Source: DATEPR01 sp036279295
Lineage (GTDB): Bacteria > Actinomycetota > Actinomycetes > Mycobacteriales > Pseudonocardiaceae
Length of the DNA: 40,035 nt
Assembly (NCBI GenBank): GCA_036279295.1
Contig: DASUJK010000045.1
Span: forward strand, 1-40,035
Reading direction: 5' to 3'
Part shown: positions 15,567 through 23,728 of the stretch, in pieces
Layout: each line of letters begins with the position of its first letter
How positions within the stretch are numbered: the first letter of the stretch is position 1
Notes under the pieces: generated by a model
What the model was told of the DNA's origin: nothing
The model's database searches: none
The model's input: the letters and a program-made list of their open reading frames with translations, nothing else
Made by a program: the position numbers and the translations under genes

Positions 15567-16715
15567 ATGCCCGCACACACCCACGACGGAATCGACTGGG
15601 TAGCAAGGCTTGCCGATCTTCGGCGGGCTGATGAGGCGAACGGACCGGCACAACGGGCCGTCGCCGACCGCCTGATCGCGTCACTACCGGCACCGCGACC
15701 GACCGTCTTGGACGTCGGCTGCGGTGCCGGTGGCATGAGCGCGGCATTGGCGGCAGCCCTGGCGGCCAAGTTCGCGGCGGCTGGATCGATTGGCGACGGA
15801 GCGGCGGCGACCGCAGGTTCGGTCGGCGCGGGGGCTGATCGATCGGCGAGCATGGCGGCGGTCGGTGGGTTGGCTGGCGCCCCGAATTCGGCGGCTGGCG
15901 GCTCGGCGGGCGTGGCCTCGGTTGGCGGCCCGGCTGGTGCCGGTGGTGGTGTGGCCGCTGCTGGAGTGGCGAGTGCTGGGTCCGTTGCCTCCCTGATCGG
16001 GGCGGGTGATCCCGGGTGCGGCGGGGCGTTGGTGTTGGTGGATGCGGTGCCGGAGCTGCTTGCCGCGGCGGGCGCTGTCGCGCGAGCCGTGCCTGGGGTG
16101 GCTGGTGTCGTCGATGTGCGCACTGTGCTGGCCGACCTGGCTGCCGCCGGGCGGTCGAACTCGGCTGCCGAGGCCTTGGACGCGGTGCCGGCCGCGGATC
16201 TCGTGTGGGCGTCCAATGTCGCTCATCACCTTCCTGACCAGCGGAAAGCGGTCGCCGCCCTGACCGTCTGGTTGGCGCCGGGTGGGTGTCTGGCGCTGGC
16301 CGAGGGCGGGTTGTCGATGCGGTGCCTGCCGTGGGACGTGGGGGTCGGCGAGCCCGGACTGCAGGATCGCCTGATCGCCGCGCACGGCATCTGGTTCCAC
16401 CGCATGCGCTCCGAGATGCAGGACGTGGTGCGGCTGCCGATCGGCTGGAACCAGGTGCTCGCCGAGGCGGGGCTGTGCGGGGTCACCGCGTTCAGCTACC
16501 TGGTCGACGTGCCCGCTCCGCTGACCGACACCGGCCGGGCCGCCGTGGTCAGCTGGCTGGCCTGGATGACCCGAACCACGGCAGACATGCTCACTCCGGC
16601 TGATCTGGGCGCGCTCAACCGGCTGCTCGACCCGGACGACCTGGCCTACGTCGGGCGGCGGGACGACGTGTTCCTGCTGAAGGCCAGCACCGTGTACCTC
16701 GGTTGGCGTTCATGA
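15567..16715 (+). CDS. Class I SAM-dependent methyltransferase with a Gly/Ala-rich insertion
   Basis: A 382-residue protein. SAM-binding motif I is VLDVGCGAGGMSAAL at 48-61. The acidic end of strand 2 appears only after residue 155 (ALVLVDAVPELL), and the post-II strand is DLVWASNVAHHLPD at 211-224, a very typical methyltransferase motif, followed by LAPGGCLALAEGG. Between motifs I and II lies an in-frame insertion of roughly 85 residues (about 67-152) made almost entirely of Gly, Ala, Ser and Val; normal family members have about 10-15 residues there. The C-terminal half resembles small-molecule methyltransferases and the substrate is unknown. The start is the ATG at 15567, 6 nt after TAGCGT, suggesting a leaderless mRNA. 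The next small gene starts 7 nt after its stop. Confidence 0.85.
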   Translation: MPAHTHDGIDWVARLADLRRADEANGPAQRAVADRLIASLPAPRPTVLDVGCGAGGMSAALAAALAAKFAAAGSIGDGAAATAGSVGAGADRSASMAAVGGLAGAPNSAAGGSAGVASVGGPAGAGGGVAAAGVASAGSVASLIGAGDPGCGGALVLVDAVPELLAAAGAVARAVPGVAGVVDVRTVLADLAAAGRSNSAAEALDAVPAADLVWASNVAHHLPDQRKAVAALTVWLAPGGCLALAEGGLSMRCLPWDVGVGEPGLQDRLIAAHGIWFHRMRSEMQDVVRLPIGWNQVLAEAGLCGVTAFSYLVDVPAPLTDTGRAAVVSWLAWMTRTTADMLTPADLGALNRLLDPDDLAYVGRRDDVFLLKASTVYLGWRS

Positions 16716-16721
16716 TCATCC

Positions 16722-16925
16722 GTGGCGTACTTTCAGCCCGTGGTTGAACAGACGGCCGTGACCTGCGTGCGCTGCTCCCGGCAACGGGACCAGCGCGTAC
16801 TCACCGTGGACGCGCTCGCCTGGGTGGCGGAGCGGGACGGCGGCACCGTGCGCTGGCTGTGTCCGGTCTGCGCCCGCGCGCACGCCAGGGACATCGAGGC
16901 CAAGCTGCCCATCGAGTACTGGTGA
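16722..16925 (+). CDS. Small zinc-ribbon-like protein
   Basis: A 67-residue protein from the GTG at 16722. It has two CxxC knuckles, CVRCSRQ at about 15-21 and CPVCARAH at about 47-54, separated by a segment with a beta-strand character (RVLTVDALAWVAERDGG). This layout is that of a four-cysteine zinc ribbon, probably a single structural zinc site. No other domain is present. It follows the methyltransferase by 7 nt and is probably cotranscribed with it. It is convergent with the ABC1 kinase gene, whose stop codon is 9 nt away. The function is unknown; comparable mini-proteins are widespread and uncharacterised in Pseudonocardiales. Confidence 0.7.
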   Translation: MAYFQPVVEQTAVTCVRCSRQRDQRVLTVDALAWVAERDGGTVRWLCPVCARAHARDIEAKLPIEYW

Positions 16926-16934
16926 CCTGATCGG

Positions 16935-18260
16935 TCAGGCGACCGACCCGTCGTCGACGAAGCCCGGCTGCCACCGTTCCACGATCGCCCGCAGCGCCAC
17001 CTCGGCGTCGAGCTGGCACAGGATGCCGGTGGCACCAGCCGTCACCCGGTGGATCAGCAGGTACTGCGGCGGCAGGTTGAGCGACCGGCCGGTCCGGAAG
17101 TCCTGCCCACGCGTGTCACCCACCCGGCCTGCCTGTAGTTGCAGCCACCGCCGTGTGAAGTGGAACCGCTCGTCACGCAGGGAGTCGGTGAACGGCGCCA
17201 GGTAGTCCAGCGCGTGGCTGGCCTCCAGCGTGGTACCCGGCCGGATGAAGTGCTCGTTGCGCAGCAGGTTGAGCAGGTCGGCCGATCTGCCCTGGATCGC
17301 CAGCCTGGTCATCACGCCCAGCGGCCTCGGGATGCCGTCGGGCAGCCGGGCGCACGCGCCGAAGTCCAGCACGCCCATCCGGCCGTCGTCCATCAGCAGG
17401 AAGTTGCCCGGGTGCGGGTCGGCGTGCAGCAGGCCGGACCGTGCCGGTGCCGAGAAGTGGAACAGGGACAGCACGTGCCCGGCCCGGTTCCGATCGGTTC
17501 GGCTGCCGTCCCGGATGACCTGCGCCAGCGGTGTGCCCGTCAGCCATTCGCTGACCATCACCTTCGGCGCGCTGGCCACCACCTTCGGCACCACCACCGA
17601 GTCGTCACCGGCGAACACCGCCGCGAATGTGCGCTGGTTGTCCGCCTCCGTTCGATAGTCGAGCTCCTCCTCCATCCTGTCCCGCAACTCGGCCAGCAGC
17701 GGCCGCACCTCCTGCCCGGGTATCAGCGCCTGGAACACCCGGCTGAACCGCTGCAACTGCCGCAGATCCGACGTCAACGCCTCGTCGGCCCCCGGGTACT
17801 GGACCTTCACCGCCACGTCCCGGCCGTCGTGCCACGTCGCCCGGTGCACCTGCCCGATGCTCGCCGACGCGGCAGGCTGGTCGTCGAACTCGGCGAACCG
17901 CTTGGCCCAGCCGGTACCCAGCTGTTCGGCCAGGACCCGGTGCACCGATCTCGCCGTCATCGGGGGAGCGGCGGTCTGGAGCTTGGTCAGCGCCTCGCGG
18001 TAGGGCTCGGCCAACTCGTCGGGCACGGCGGCCTCGAACACGCTCAGGGCCTGTCCGAACTTCATGGCACCGCCCTTGAGCTGCCCGAGCACGGCAAATA
18101 CCTGTTCAGCCGTCTTGGCGGAGATCTCGGCGCTCACCTCGCCTGCGTCCGCACCGCCCAGCCGTCGACCCCAACCGCCGACCACCCGTCCCGCCACGCC
18201 CAGCGGAAGGCTGGCCAGCTTGGCACCCCGGGTGACGGCCTTGCGCGGGATTTCAGTCAC
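16935..18260 (-). CDS. ABC1/AarF (UbiB-type) atypical protein kinase family protein
   Basis: A 441-residue protein. The family landmarks are present: the KxGQ motif in LKGGAMKFGQALSVFE, the ExD-type segment with VPDELAEPYREALTKLQT, the Ala-rich replacement of the P loop (PAASASIGQVHRA), the catalytic lysine VAVKVQYPG, the loop HADPHPGNFLL and the metal-binding DFG (GVLDFGACARLPDG). UbiB/ABC1 proteins have ATPase activity linked to quinone or lipid metabolism; the substrate here is unknown. The equivalent gene in M. tuberculosis is Rv3197, next to whiB7. I chose the GTG at 18260 because GAGGGAGG lies 5 nt upstream of it, whereas the ATG at 18284 would put that site inside the gene. It is probably expressed separately from whiB7, which is on the other strand. 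Confidence 0.92.
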   Translation of the reverse strand: MTEIPRKAVTRGAKLASLPLGVAGRVVGGWGRRLGGADAGEVSAEISAKTAEQVFAVLGQLKGGAMKFGQALSVFEAAVPDELAEPYREALTKLQTAAPPMTARSVHRVLAEQLGTGWAKRFAEFDDQPAASASIGQVHRATWHDGRDVAVKVQYPGADEALTSDLRQLQRFSRVFQALIPGQEVRPLLAELRDRMEEELDYRTEADNQRTFAAVFAGDDSVVVPKVVASAPKVMVSEWLTGTPLAQVIRDGSRTDRNRAGHVLSLFHFSAPARSGLLHADPHPGNFLLMDDGRMGVLDFGACARLPDGIPRPLGVMTRLAIQGRSADLLNLLRNEHFIRPGTTLEASHALDYLAPFTDSLRDERFHFTRRWLQLQAGRVGDTRGQDFRTGRSLNLPPQYLLIHRVTAGATGILCQLDAEVALRAIVERWQPGFVDDGSVA

Positions 18261-18331
18261 GGCCTCCCTCTCGTGTTGTCGCATCGTGTCGGCACTCGGT
18301 CACACATCCACTGTGCCCCCGGGCGTCTCCT

Positions 18332-19465
18332 TCAATCTTGGCTGACAGTTGCTGCCCTCGGATCATCTCCTGGTCTGGTTTCGGCTGTGGCAGCGGCAAC
18401 ACCGCACGAGCAGGCTGTGTGTGGCCGCCACTCGACCCGGTCACACCGACCGGTGAACACGTCGATCGTCACGGCGGCTCCCCACACCGGCAAATCACCG
18501 TCACCGGTCGCGGTGCCGTGCAGGAACCGCAGCGCCTGACCGGCCGCGAACGCCGAGGTGGCCTGGGCCGACGCGAGATCGGCGGGCTGCGGATGCGCTG
18601 CCAGTTGCGCGGCGAGCGCAGGCCAACACGGGTCCGTGTCCGTATTGTGCAGGTCGACACACCGTAGGCAACTCGTCCGGCCGGGTACGACCAGCGGGCC
18701 GACGACGCCGGTGCCCTCGGCCGCGTGCACCATCATGTGCGGTATCTCGGCAGCGGACAGGCTGCTGGACAGCCGGGGGTCGGCCACCGTGGCGTCGGTG
18801 ATCAGCACGAGGTCGGGCCGCTGCCGAGGGTCGGGCCGAGTCGTCCTGGTGCTGCTCAGGGCGATCCGGCGCACCGCCCGCTCCGCAGCCTCCGAACGGG
18901 CATGGCCGATGTCCTCGTCGAGGTAGCCGGACCCGATGTCCTCGGGCTGGACCACGCCGTCGGCCACCGTGTGCACCCAGCCGACACCGGACGCCGCGAG
19001 CAGCGTGGCCACGGCCACCGCGATCCGGCCACTGCCGTGCACCACGACGATCGCCTGCTCCCGCAGCCTGCCGATCGCCGAGTGCTGCCGGCCGGCGCGC
19101 AGCATCCACATGGTCCGGTCCGCCGTCAGCCGGGCCAGGTTGCGGGCCGGCTGCTGGTCCGGGCTGGCCGCGTCGTCCAGCAGGCCCAGGTCGGCCAGGC
19201 CGGCGATGATGCCGCGGAGGTTGGGCCGGTGGTCCGGCCCGGCTCTGGCCAGCAGTTCGTCCGACGTATGGCGGCCGTCCAGGCACTGCAGGACGAGCGC
19301 CAGCGGCTCGGCCACGTCGATGACCACGACCGCGTGCCGTGGGTCGGTGCCGATCTGGGTCTCGCCGGGCATCCGGCGCAGGACCGGGAGACCGGGCAGC
19401 ACCCTGGGCCGGTGCGGCAGGTCTGGTGCAGGAGGGGCTGGTGGGGTGGGTGTGGTTGCGGTCAT
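18332..19465 (-). CDS. ThiF/E1-like family protein (TOMM-type leader-binding homologue)
   Basis: A 377-residue protein from the ATG at 19465 (MTATTPTPPAPPAPDLP). It has an N-terminal helical/winged domain with RRMPGETQIGTDPRHAVVV and LDGRHTSDELL, similar to the peptide-leader recognition domain of cyclodehydratase C proteins. A Rossmann-like segment follows, IVVVHGSGRIAVAVATLLAA, and VPGRTSCLRCVDLHNTD gives one CxxC. The C terminus has HTACSCG as the probable second half of the zinc site. Canonical E1 enzymes have GxGxxG with an ATP-binding Arg and Asp; the motif is partial here, so adenylating activity is doubtful. It corresponds to M. tuberculosis Rv3196. No YcaO gene or precursor peptide was found nearby, so a role in RiPP maturation is not supported. 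Upstream, CAAGCT stands 6 nt before the ATG. Confidence 0.78.
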   Translation of the reverse strand: MTATTPTPPAPPAPDLPHRPRVLPGLPVLRRMPGETQIGTDPRHAVVVIDVAEPLALVLQCLDGRHTSDELLARAGPDHRPNLRGIIAGLADLGLLDDAASPDQQPARNLARLTADRTMWMLRAGRQHSAIGRLREQAIVVVHGSGRIAVAVATLLAASGVGWVHTVADGVVQPEDIGSGYLDEDIGHARSEAAERAVRRIALSSTRTTRPDPRQRPDLVLITDATVADPRLSSSLSAAEIPHMMVHAAEGTGVVGPLVVPGRTSCLRCVDLHNTDTDPCWPALAAQLAAHPQPADLASAQATSAFAAGQALRFLHGTATGDGDLPVWGAAVTIDVFTGRCDRVEWRPHTACSCGVAAATAETRPGDDPRAATVSQD

Positions 19466-19655
19466 GGGCACAGCTTGGCAGGGATTCGAACAGTTGCCGA
19501 ACGGCTGTCCACAGGCGAGCTGATCTGTCCACAAGCCACGATCAGGGGCTTGACAAGTCCTGTTGGTGCAGGTAGACGGCCGATCACCCGTCTGCGTTGT
19601 TGGTCACATCCAACTGGCGGGCCACTTGGTCGGTCGATGGTCGTACGGTATTGCG

Positions 19656-20186
19656 GTGGCCGAACCACATGTCGAGGTACGCCGCAGCCGGCGACGGAAC
19701 CGGACTGTCAGCGCGTACCGGGAGGGGGACACCGTTGTTGTCCTCCTACCAGCTCGGATGACCAGGGCCGAGGAACAGCATTGGGTCGCCGAGATGCTCG
19801 CCAGGTTGCAGCGCAGTGAGACACGGCGTCGTTCACCTGCCCGTGCGTCCGACGACGCGCTGCAGGCCAGGTGCCGGCAGCTGGCCAGCCGACACCTGCG
19901 GGGCAAGGCCGATCCGACCAGCGTGCGGTGGGTGCCACCGATGCGCACCCGTTGGGCCTCCTGCACCCCGGCTGACGGCACGATCCGGGTCAGCGACCGC
20001 CTCCGGGACGTGCCGTCCTGGGTGCTCGACTACGTGCTGGTCCACGAACTGGCCCACCTGCTGGTGCCCGGCCATGGCGCCGACTTCTGGGCACTCGTCC
20101 GCAGCTACCCGCGCACCGAGCGGGCCATCGGCTACCTGGAAGGGCTGTCCGCGGCGGCCGGTTGGGGCATCGCCACCGAGGAGTGA
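19656..20186 (+). CDS. YgjP/SprT-like zinc metallopeptidase family protein
   Basis: A 176-residue protein from the GTG at 19656 (VAEPHVEVRRSRRRNRT). The zinc-binding signature VHELAHLLVPGHGADFW (about residues 129-145) has the HExxH pair and a third histidine eight residues on, as in YgjP/DUF45 (M48-like) proteins. The block MRTRWASCTPADGTIRVSDRL upstream of it is also diagnostic. The substrate is unknown in this family. A TACGGT hexamer at 19644-19649 precedes the GTG by 6 nt, so the mRNA is probably leaderless. The gene is divergent from the ThiF-like gene and convergent with the next metalloprotease gene, from which it is separated by a perfect palindromic terminator. The last 13 bases are the first unit of a tandem repeat. 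It corresponds to the small peptidase gene beside Rv3196 in mycobacteria. Confidence 0.88.
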   Translation: MAEPHVEVRRSRRRNRTVSAYREGDTVVVLLPARMTRAEEQHWVAEMLARLQRSETRRRSPARASDDALQARCRQLASRHLRGKADPTSVRWVPPMRTRWASCTPADGTIRVSDRLRDVPSWVLDYVLVHELAHLLVPGHGADFWALVRSYPRTERAIGYLEGLSAAAGWGIATEE

Positions 20187-20243
20187 GCACCGAGGAGTGA
20201 GCACCGAGTAGTCGGCACCGAGAAGTCAGCACAGCGATGTGAG
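20174..20243 (+). repeat. Five 14-bp tandem repeat units
   Basis: Five consecutive 14-mers begin at 20174, 20188, 20202, 20216 and 20230. The first two are identical (CACCGAGGAGTGAG) and the others diverge progressively. The array begins inside the last codons of the YgjP-type gene and supplies its TGA stop, with a second TGA repeated 14 nt later. It probably arose by replication slippage; copy number may vary between strains. Confidence 0.85.
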
Positions 20244-20262
20244 CGCAACCAGCGCAAAAAGG

Positions 20263-20292
20263 AACTCCCGGTCGGCATGCCGACCGGGAGTT
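20263..20292. terminator. Bidirectional terminator (perfect 30-bp palindrome)
   Basis: AACTCCCGGTCGGCA and its exact reverse complement form a perfect palindrome between two convergent genes (stops at 20186 and 20297). A CAAAAAGG run flanks the left side, giving T residues for the minus-strand transcript. Confidence 0.85.
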
Positions 20293-20296
20293 GTCG

Positions 20297-21649
20297 TTAC
20301 TCCGAGGAGTCGTCCTTGCCTGGTTCGTCCTTGCCCCTGTCCCGCTCGTCCTGCTCGGCCCGTTCGGTCCGCTCCAACTCGGCGATCGGGTCCTCCAGTA
20401 GCGCGGGCGTGGTGCCGACCCGGCGGACGAAGTCGATCGGCTCGTCCAGGTCCTCGGCGGTGGGCACCAGGTCCGGGTGGGCCCAGATGTCGTCGCGCGC
20501 CTTGATCCCGTGCTGGTCACCGAGCATGTGCCACAGCGTGGACGCCGCCCGCAGCCGCCGGGGCCGCAGTTCGAGGCCGACCAGCGTCGCGAACGTCTGC
20601 TCGGCCGGGCCACCGCTGGCCCTGCGGCGGCGCAGCGTCTCGCGCAGCGCGTCCGCACCGGGCAGCCGGTCGCCGACCGCGTCCCACACCACGACGTCGA
20701 CCCAGCCCTCGACCAGCGCGAGCAGGGTCTCCAGGCGGGTCAGCGCAGCCTTCTGCGCGTCGGTGGTCTGCGGTTCGAGCAGGCCGGAGGACATGGCCTC
20801 CTCGATGGACTGCGGGTTGGCCGGGTCGACCTTGCTGGCCAGCTGCTCCAGCGCCGACGTGTCGACCGTGATGCCGTGCGCGAACTCCTCGACGGTGGCC
20901 AGCAGCCGCTGCCGCAGCCACGGCACGTGGGTGAACAGCCGGTGGTGCACTGCCTCCCGCGCGGCCAGGAAGATCATCACCTCGCTGGCGGGGCGCTCCA
21001 GACCGGCCCGGAACTTCTCGATGTTCGCTGGCAGCAGAGCGGCCACACCCTCGGCACCCAGCGGCAGGCCGACCTCGGTGGATGTCAGCACCTCCGAGCC
21101 GAGCTGAGCCAGGGCGCCGCCGAGCTGCGAGCCGAACGCCATGCCACCCATCTGGCCGACGATGGACAGCAGCGGACCAGCCGCCTCCTTGGCCTCCGCG
21201 GGCAGCGCCTCGACCCAGGCACCGGACACCCGGCGGGCCACCGGGTCGCACAGCCGCTGCCACGTGGCCAGGGTGTTCTCCACCCAGTCCCGGGCGGACC
21301 ACGCCTGCACCTTGGTGGCCCCGGCCGGGAGTGTCGTCACCGGGTCGAGCCACTGCTCAGCGAGGTGCATCGCCTCTTTGACCTGGGCCAGGTCCTCGGT
21401 GCCGGCACCGCCAAGCCCGGACGGTGTCAGGCGCTGCACGGCGATCTGCTTGGCCAGGTCGTAGTTGACCGGGCCGCCGGCGTTGCCCGCCTGGCTGAGC
21501 ATCTGCCCGAGCTGGCTGAGCATCTGCCCGAGCTGGCCGAAGTCGAAAGCGCCCCCGCCCATGGGGTCGTTGCCACCTTGGCCGGACGGCGTGTTCTCAC
21601 CGTCTTTGTCGGGGTCCGGCATACCGAACCCGAACGGCAGATTGTTCAT
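20297..21649 (-). CDS. Zinc-dependent metalloprotease family protein (DUF2342)
   Basis: A 450-residue protein from the ATG at 21649 (MNNLPFGFGMPDPDKDG). The first 40 residues are Gly/Pro-rich, followed by a duplicated heptapeptide LGQMLSQ encoded by a 21-bp tandem repeat at about 21495-21536. The family core then reads QWLDPVTTLPAG, WVENTLATWQRL, MGGMAFGSQLGGALAQLGSEVL, LALPANIEKF-like, FLAAREAVHHRLFTHVPWLR and WVDVVVWDAVGDRLPGADALRETLRRRRASGG. Database families of this type are called zinc-dependent metalloproteases, but I see no HExxH; the conserved REAVHHRLF segment is the probable metal site. The C terminus is acidic/charged and disordered. It corresponds to M. tuberculosis Rv3195 and is divergent from the YlbL gene. 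Confidence 0.85.
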   Translation of the reverse strand: MNNLPFGFGMPDPDKDGENTPSGQGGNDPMGGGAFDFGQLGQMLSQLGQMLSQAGNAGGPVNYDLAKQIAVQRLTPSGLGGAGTEDLAQVKEAMHLAEQWLDPVTTLPAGATKVQAWSARDWVENTLATWQRLCDPVARRVSGAWVEALPAEAKEAAGPLLSIVGQMGGMAFGSQLGGALAQLGSEVLTSTEVGLPLGAEGVAALLPANIEKFRAGLERPASEVMIFLAAREAVHHRLFTHVPWLRQRLLATVEEFAHGITVDTSALEQLASKVDPANPQSIEEAMSSGLLEPQTTDAQKAALTRLETLLALVEGWVDVVVWDAVGDRLPGADALRETLRRRRASGGPAEQTFATLVGLELRPRRLRAASTLWHMLGDQHGIKARDDIWAHPDLVPTAEDLDEPIDFVRRVGTTPALLEDPIAELERTERAEQDERDRGKDEPGKDDSSE

Positions 21650-21742
21650 GTGTCCACGGTACGCGGGGGGCGCCACCCCGCGCCCGGAACCGTCACGTGC
21701 CGCCACCTGGTTTATACGCAGCTACCCGTACGCTGTCGATCC

Positions 21743-22891
21743 GTGAGTGAGCACGGCGAGAGCGAGGCGGCCACGACAGCGGACCGGGAGCCGGTAGCGG
21801 CACCCGAGACCGATCCGGTGGCCGAGCAGCCGCCCGTCGTCCCGCCCGCCATCGCACAGCCGCGGCGGCTGAGCCGGCGTACCTGGACCCTGGTGTTCAG
21901 CCTGGTCGTCGTCGTGGTGTTGGGTCTGATCGGCGGTTTCGTCCAGGTGCCCTACGTGGCGCTGGGCCCCGGCCCGACGTACGACACGCTCAGTTCGGTC
22001 GACGGCACGCAGGTGGTGGCGGTCAGCGGCAAGCAGACGTTCCCGACCAACGGCCAGCTACGCATGGTCACGGTCTCCCTGACCAACGACGTCACCCTGT
22101 TCGCGGCGCTCGGGATGTGGATCAGCGGCAAGTACGCGCTGGCCCCCCGCGAGGACTACTTCACCCCCGGCGAGTCCGAGGAGCAGGTCGAGCAGCAGAA
22201 CGTGCAGCAGTTCAAGGACTCGCAGAGTGACGCCGAGGTCTCCGCGCTGCGCTACCTGCACTACCCGATCAGCGTGGTGGCCCAGGAGGTTGTCTCGCAC
22301 AGCCCTGCTGACCGCCGCATCAAGCCCGGCGACAAGCTGGTCACGGTGGACGGCAAGAAGGTCGCCAGCGCGTTGGCCGTGCGGAACGCGCTGATCAACA
22401 CGAAGCCGGGTCAGACCGTGGACATCGTCGTGCGGACCGGCAACCAGGCACCCAGGGACCTGAAGATCAAGCTGGGCAGCAACCCGGACCGCAAGCAGGG
22501 CTTTCTCGGCATCACCCCGGCATCGCACGCCGACGTGCCGTTCAAGATCACCATCAGCCTCAGCGACATCGGCGGGCCGTCGGCAGGCCTGATGTTCGCG
22601 CTGGCCGTCGTGGACAAGCTGACGCCGGGCGACCTGAACGGTGGGCTCACCGTGGCCGGCACCGGTGAGATCGACGACCAGGGCAACGTCAGCCCGATCG
22701 GCGGCATCCCGTTCAAGCTGGTGGCGGCCCGGAACGCCGGTGCGACCGTGTTCCTCACGCCGGCCGAGAACTGCTCGGAGGCAGAGACCCACGTGCCGGC
22801 CGGCCTGCGGCTGGTCAAGGTGACGAGCCTGAGCTCGGCGATCAAGGAACTGGCCGACGTGAAGGCCGGCCGTCCGGTGCCTGGCTGCTGA
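21743..22891 (+). CDS. YlbL family membrane protein (PDZ and Lon-type protease domain)
   Basis: A 382-residue protein from the GTG at 21743 (VSEHGESEAATTADRE). It has an acidic cytoplasmic tail, one membrane helix at about 48-70 (TWTLVFSLVVVVVLGLIGGF), then an extracytoplasmic part. A PDZ domain follows (DRRIKPGDKLVTVDGKKV, about 192-250), then a Lon-type S16 peptidase domain. Catalytic residues are visible: the serine in DIGGPSAGLMF (about residue 280) and the lysine in GGIPFKLVAARNAG (about residue 324). In Bacillus, YlbL degrades a membrane division inhibitor after DNA damage. The M. tuberculosis equivalent is Rv3194c; the substrate here is unknown. TACGCT at 21729-21734 lies 8 nt before the GTG, suggesting a leaderless mRNA. 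The last helix has ENCSEAETHVPAGLRLVKV, also typical of the family. Confidence 0.93.
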   Translation: MSEHGESEAATTADREPVAAPETDPVAEQPPVVPPAIAQPRRLSRRTWTLVFSLVVVVVLGLIGGFVQVPYVALGPGPTYDTLSSVDGTQVVAVSGKQTFPTNGQLRMVTVSLTNDVTLFAALGMWISGKYALAPREDYFTPGESEEQVEQQNVQQFKDSQSDAEVSALRYLHYPISVVAQEVVSHSPADRRIKPGDKLVTVDGKKVASALAVRNALINTKPGQTVDIVVRTGNQAPRDLKIKLGSNPDRKQGFLGITPASHADVPFKITISLSDIGGPSAGLMFALAVVDKLTPGDLNGGLTVAGTGEIDDQGNVSPIGGIPFKLVAARNAGATVFLTPAENCSEAETHVPAGLRLVKVTSLSSAIKELADVKAGRPVPGC

Positions 22892-22974
22892 GGCTCTGGC
22901 GCGCCAGCGGCGCGGGAGGCCAGGAGCGAAGCGACCGTCCATCTCCCGGTGTGCCGATTTCGCGACGAGCTGAA

Positions 22975-23532
22975 CTACTCCCGCAGGGTCTCCTTCAGCG
23001 CGTCCACCAGGTTGGGCGCCAGTTCCGGGTGCTCCACTATCTCGTCCGGGTTGTCCCGGTCCCCGCGCACCCGCAGCACGCAGGCCGCCGACCCGTCCCG
23101 CAGCACACCGGCCACCAGTCGGGCCTCGCGCCGCTGCGGGTGTTCCGCCGCGATCCTGCGCATCCGCTCCGCATCGGCGTCCTGGCCGGTGCCGGCCTCC
23201 AGTTCGGCCTCGGCGTCCGGCGGCAGCACCACGATCTCCTGGACCAGCGCGCAGCCGCTGACGGTCTCCGGCCAGACGATGCCGGCCAGCGTGTCGGCCA
23301 GGTCGTCGTCGGGCAGCGGTTCCTGCGCGACCGGGGTCAGCGAACTTGCGGTGTCCACCTGACCGTCCAGTTCCGGCTGCCTGGCCAGCAGGTCGGCGGT
23401 GGACACCAGGGCGAACAGCTGCGGCGGCTGGTCCCACCCGCCCGTCGCCGCGAAGTCCTCGACCTCACGGATGACCTGCGGCAGGGCGGCCGAGGACGGG
23501 GACGGCCGAGCCGGGGTGGCTGGGTCAGACAT
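22975..23532 (-). CDS. PPA1309 family protein
   Basis: A 185-residue soluble protein, MSDPATPARPSPSS at the start. The family blocks VIREVEDFAATGGWDQPPQL, FALVSTADLLARQPEL, PLPDDDLADTLAGIVWPE, VSGCALVQEIVVLPPDAE, VAGVLRDGSAACVLRVRG and LAPNLVDALKETL are all present. The family is restricted to actinobacteria and its role is unknown. It always, as far as I recall, accompanies the YlbL and UPF0182 genes, which flank it here. On the minus strand a GACGAT hexamer stands 6 nt before the ATG. The gene is convergent with the YlbL gene and divergent from the UPF0182 gene. Confidence 0.85.
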   Translation of the reverse strand: MSDPATPARPSPSSAALPQVIREVEDFAATGGWDQPPQLFALVSTADLLARQPELDGQVDTASSLTPVAQEPLPDDDLADTLAGIVWPETVSGCALVQEIVVLPPDAEAELEAGTGQDADAERMRRIAAEHPQRREARLVAGVLRDGSAACVLRVRGDRDNPDEIVEHPELAPNLVDALKETLRE

Positions 23533-23728
23533 GCGGCCATCGTCCCATCGTCGTCACCAGGCGCGAACGCGACCGGCCCCTATCGGCGGCCGACACGGGA
23601 ACTGAACACGGCGGCCGTAAAGTTGACAGGACAGCGGGTGAGCGGCCTGCTGCCCGTGGAGGGTTCGTCGGCCGTGGTAGCTCGCGGTAGAGACCTGTTC
23701 GACGTACCCGACCCAGGAGCGTGTCCAC

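Noticed and set aside
17139..18539. 466-codon open frame on the plus strand
   Set aside because: Antisense to the ABC1 kinase gene; the protein is Arg/Gln/Pro/His-rich without motif.
18332..19465. RiPP (TOMM) biosynthetic locus suggested by the ThiF-like gene
   Set aside because: No YcaO cyclodehydratase, precursor peptide or transporter is near it, and the gene belongs to a conserved housekeeping block.
20174..20243. CRISPR array
   Set aside because: The repeats are contiguous 14-mers with no spacers and no cas genes are present.
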